64,000 bases of DNA from Rhodospirillaceae bacterium (GTDB lineage: Bacteria; Pseudomonadota; Alphaproteobacteria; JAEUKQ01). The notes under the pieces are model-generated. The model did not search any database. It was not told the DNA's origin and worked only from the letters and a program-made list of their open reading frames with translations. Location: NCBI GenBank assembly GCA_016722635.1, contig JADKIX010000010.1, positions 124,001-188,000 of the forward strand, in the 5' to 3' direction. How positions within the stretch are numbered: the first letter of the stretch is position 1; each line of letters opens with the position of its first letter. Positions 62,261 to 64,000 of this stretch are shown in pieces. A program made the position numbers and the translations under genes.

Positions 62261-64000
62261 TGTGCGGAATTATCGGGATTGTTGCCCAAAAGCCGGTTTC
62301 AACAATATTACTGGACGGTTTGAAACGATTAGAATACCGGGGATATGATTCCGCAGGTATTGCTACCTTGGTCAATGGCAATATTGAACGCCGCCGGGCA
62401 GAGGGGAAATTAGAAAAATTAGCCGAATTGGTGGCAGGAAAGCCCTTGCCTGGCATGGTTGGCATTGGCCATACGCGTTGGGCAACCCATGGGAAGCCTA
62501 GTGAGAAAAACGCCCATCCCCATGCAACCCAATTGGTGGCACTTGTCCATAACGGTATCATCGAAAATTATCAGGAATTGCGCCAAGAGTTGCAACAAGA
62601 GGGATATGGATTTAGTAGTGAAACCGATACAGAAACTATCGCGGTATTGTTGACCCGCTCCCTGGAACAGCAAAAAACTCCTGAACAGGCGGTTGCAGAG
62701 GCTTTGCCTAGGTTAAAGGGGGCGTTTTCTTTGGCCATTATCTTTAGCCAGCGCGAAAATATGCTGATTGGGGTTAGGCGGGGCAGCCCCTTAGTGGTGG
62801 GGTATGGACAGCGAGAAATGTATTTGGGTTCTGATGCGATTGCTTTGGCTCCCTTAACCAATAAAATAACCTATATGGAAGATAATGATTGGGTGGTTTT
62901 AACCACGAAAGGCGCCCAGTTTTATCATGACGGCCAAGTGGTGCAACGTGGGGTCAAACAAACGTCGCTGTCGGGTGAAATGATTGGAAAAGGTGAGTTC
63001 CGTCACTTCATGCTTAAAGAAATTCATGAACAACCGACAATAGTCGGAGATTTATTAAAACATTATTTACAGCCGCAAAACCGATTACCTTATTTCCCGA
63101 ATTTTGTTGGCAAGGTTGATTGGAACAAGTGCGCGCGTTTGAATATTGTAGGATGCGGCACGGCCTATCTGGCGGGCATGGTTGCACGGTATTGGTTTGA
63201 AAAATATGCCCACATTGCTTGCAACGTCGATATTGGCTCGGAATTTAGGTACCGGGAAGGACGTTTGCCTAAAGATGAGATAACCTTAGGGGTTTCCCAG
63301 TCGGGTGAAACCATTGATACGGTCAGTGCTATCCGTTATGCCAAAAGCCAAGGACAAAAAATTATATCCCTCATCAATACCCCCGAAAGCGCCATGGGGC
63401 AAGAAAGCGATGTGGTGGTGCCAACCATGGCAGGGCCGGAAATTGGGGTAGCCTCCACCAAGGCTTTTATGTCGCAACTCACCGTTTTTGCCTGTTTGGC
63501 CATTGAGGCGGGGTTGCAACGGAAAGTCATCGATACAGCAACCGCTAAATTATTGACCACGGAATTGTTGGAAACACCGGCGCAGCTCGCGCAATTCCTG
63601 ACCCAACATCAACAAGTTGAAGAACTGGCTGCTATTCTTTCAAAAGCCAGGGATGTACTGTTTTTAGGTCGCGGCATATCTTATCCCTTAGCTTTGGAAG
63701 GGGCTTTGAAATTTAAGGAACTGACTTATATCCATGCGGAAGGTTATGCGGCGGGCGAGATGAAACATGGGCCAATTGCTTTGATTGATAATAAAATGCC
63801 GGTTATCGTCATAGCCCCTGTAGACCATCTATTTGAAAAAACCCTAAGTAATATGGAGGTAGTGGCTGCCCGGGGTGGGAGGATTGTGTTAATCACCGAC
63901 CAGCAAGGCCATGACCGGGTCAAAATAAAAATAGATCATCGCTTGGTGGTGCCAAATTCTTATCCCATTAACAGCCCGATGATTTATGCCATGCCATTGC
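62260..64000 (+). CDS. glmS: Glutamine-fructose-6-phosphate aminotransferase, 3' end cut by the window
   Basis: Makes glucosamine-6-phosphate from fructose-6-phosphate and glutamine. ATG 62260 shares a base with the glmU stop, so that Cys2 of 'MCGIIGIV' becomes the N-terminal nucleophile after Met removal. The glutaminase domain ('RGYDSAGIATL' and 'GIGHTRWATHGKPSEKNAHPH', quoted as regions) is followed by two SIS domains ('GCGTAYLAGMVARYW', 'SQSGETIDTVSAI' and 'GPEIGVASTKAFMSQ'). 580 codons are present; about 27 residues are missing beyond base 64000. No ribozyme is expected since the leader is only the glmU end. Confidence 0.96.
   Translation, partial: MCGIIGIVAQKPVSTILLDGLKRLEYRGYDSAGIATLVNGNIERRRAEGKLEKLAELVAGKPLPGMVGIGHTRWATHGKPSEKNAHPHATQLVALVHNGIIENYQELRQELQQEGYGFSSETDTETIAVLLTRSLEQQKTPEQAVAEALPRLKGAFSLAIIFSQRENMLIGVRRGSPLVVGYGQREMYLGSDAIALAPLTNKITYMEDNDWVVLTTKGAQFYHDGQVVQRGVKQTSLSGEMIGKGEFRHFMLKEIHEQPTIVGDLLKHYLQPQNRLPYFPNFVGKVDWNKCARLNIVGCGTAYLAGMVARYWFEKYAHIACNVDIGSEFRYREGRLPKDEITLGVSQSGETIDTVSAIRYAKSQGQKIISLINTPESAMGQESDVVVPTMAGPEIGVASTKAFMSQLTVFACLAIEAGLQRKVIDTATAKLLTTELLETPAQLAQFLTQHQQVEELAAILSKARDVLFLGRGISYPLALEGALKFKELTYIHAEGYAAGEMKHGPIALIDNKMPVIVIAPVDHLFEKTLSNMEVVAARGGRIVLITDQQGHDRVKIKIDHRLVVPNSYPINSPMIYAMPL

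Noticed and set aside
1..64000. CRISPR array, insertion sequences or long repeats
   Set aside because: I saw no regularly spaced repeats, no transposase-like genes and no terminal inverted repeats of note.

Overview
The window is ordinary chromosomal DNA (roughly mid-40s % GC by eye) from an alphaproteobacterium. The evidence is the aa3-type cytochrome oxidase operon with the small CoxF-like gene and DUF983, the DUF484-xerC pair, DUF4167, the pyrB / degenerate-pyrC / plsY / dprA / topA run, a plant-type glutamate-cysteine ligase, and a hybrid malic enzyme. I would place it near Rhodospirillales or the Holosporales-like lineages, but the sequence alone does not give a genus. I see no phage, transposase, integron or CRISPR array.

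Layout. 1-6.4 kb: the end of glpX, recJ, a copper-delivery pair (SCO1 and PCu(A)C), tRNA-Glu, a small secreted protein, rsmE and gshA. 6.4-12.5 kb: priA, transaldolase, DUF484, xerC and tldD. 12.9-19.1 kb: coxB-coxA-ctaB-coxF-ctaG-coxC-DUF983-surf1. 19.1-26.6 kb: two metallopeptidases, yqgE, dsbD, rnhA and ispH. 26.8-28.8 kb: a lipoprotein, a secreted protein and an OmpA-domain protein. 28.9-33.5 kb: a tandem glycine riboswitch and gcvT-gcvH-gcvPA-gcvPB. 33.6-36.0 kb: three tandem paralogues of an unrecognised exported or membrane-anchored family. 36.0-39.3 kb: a DinB-like protein, bioY, a PEP-mutase-like protein and an orphan ABC permease. 39.3-48.7 kb: topA, dprA, plsY, pyrC-like, pyrB, infC and thrS, all on the minus strand. 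48.8-53.5 kb: a WYL regulator divergent from a monooxygenase-like gene, then alanine dehydrogenase, an omega-aminotransferase and lipB. 53.7-60.6 kb: tRNA-Leu, a frameshifted maeB, mgtE, a small membrane protein, an ECF sigma factor with a membrane partner and a periplasmic sensor, and DUF4167. 60.9 kb to the end: glmU and glmS (cut by the window edge).

Several genes act together. SCO1, PCu(A)C, CtaG, SURF1 and CtaB mature the CoxA/B/C oxidase. LipB can lipoylate GcvH, and glycine sensed by the riboswitch should switch on the cleavage operon. GlmS and GlmU make UDP-GlcNAc. The most notable items are the uncharacterised tandem triplet (33.6-36.0 kb), the pyrC homologue without its metal-binding histidines, the single-base frameshift in maeB at a T6 run that resembles a -1 slippery site, and the apparent absence of thrC and thrB from positions where related bacteria often carry them.
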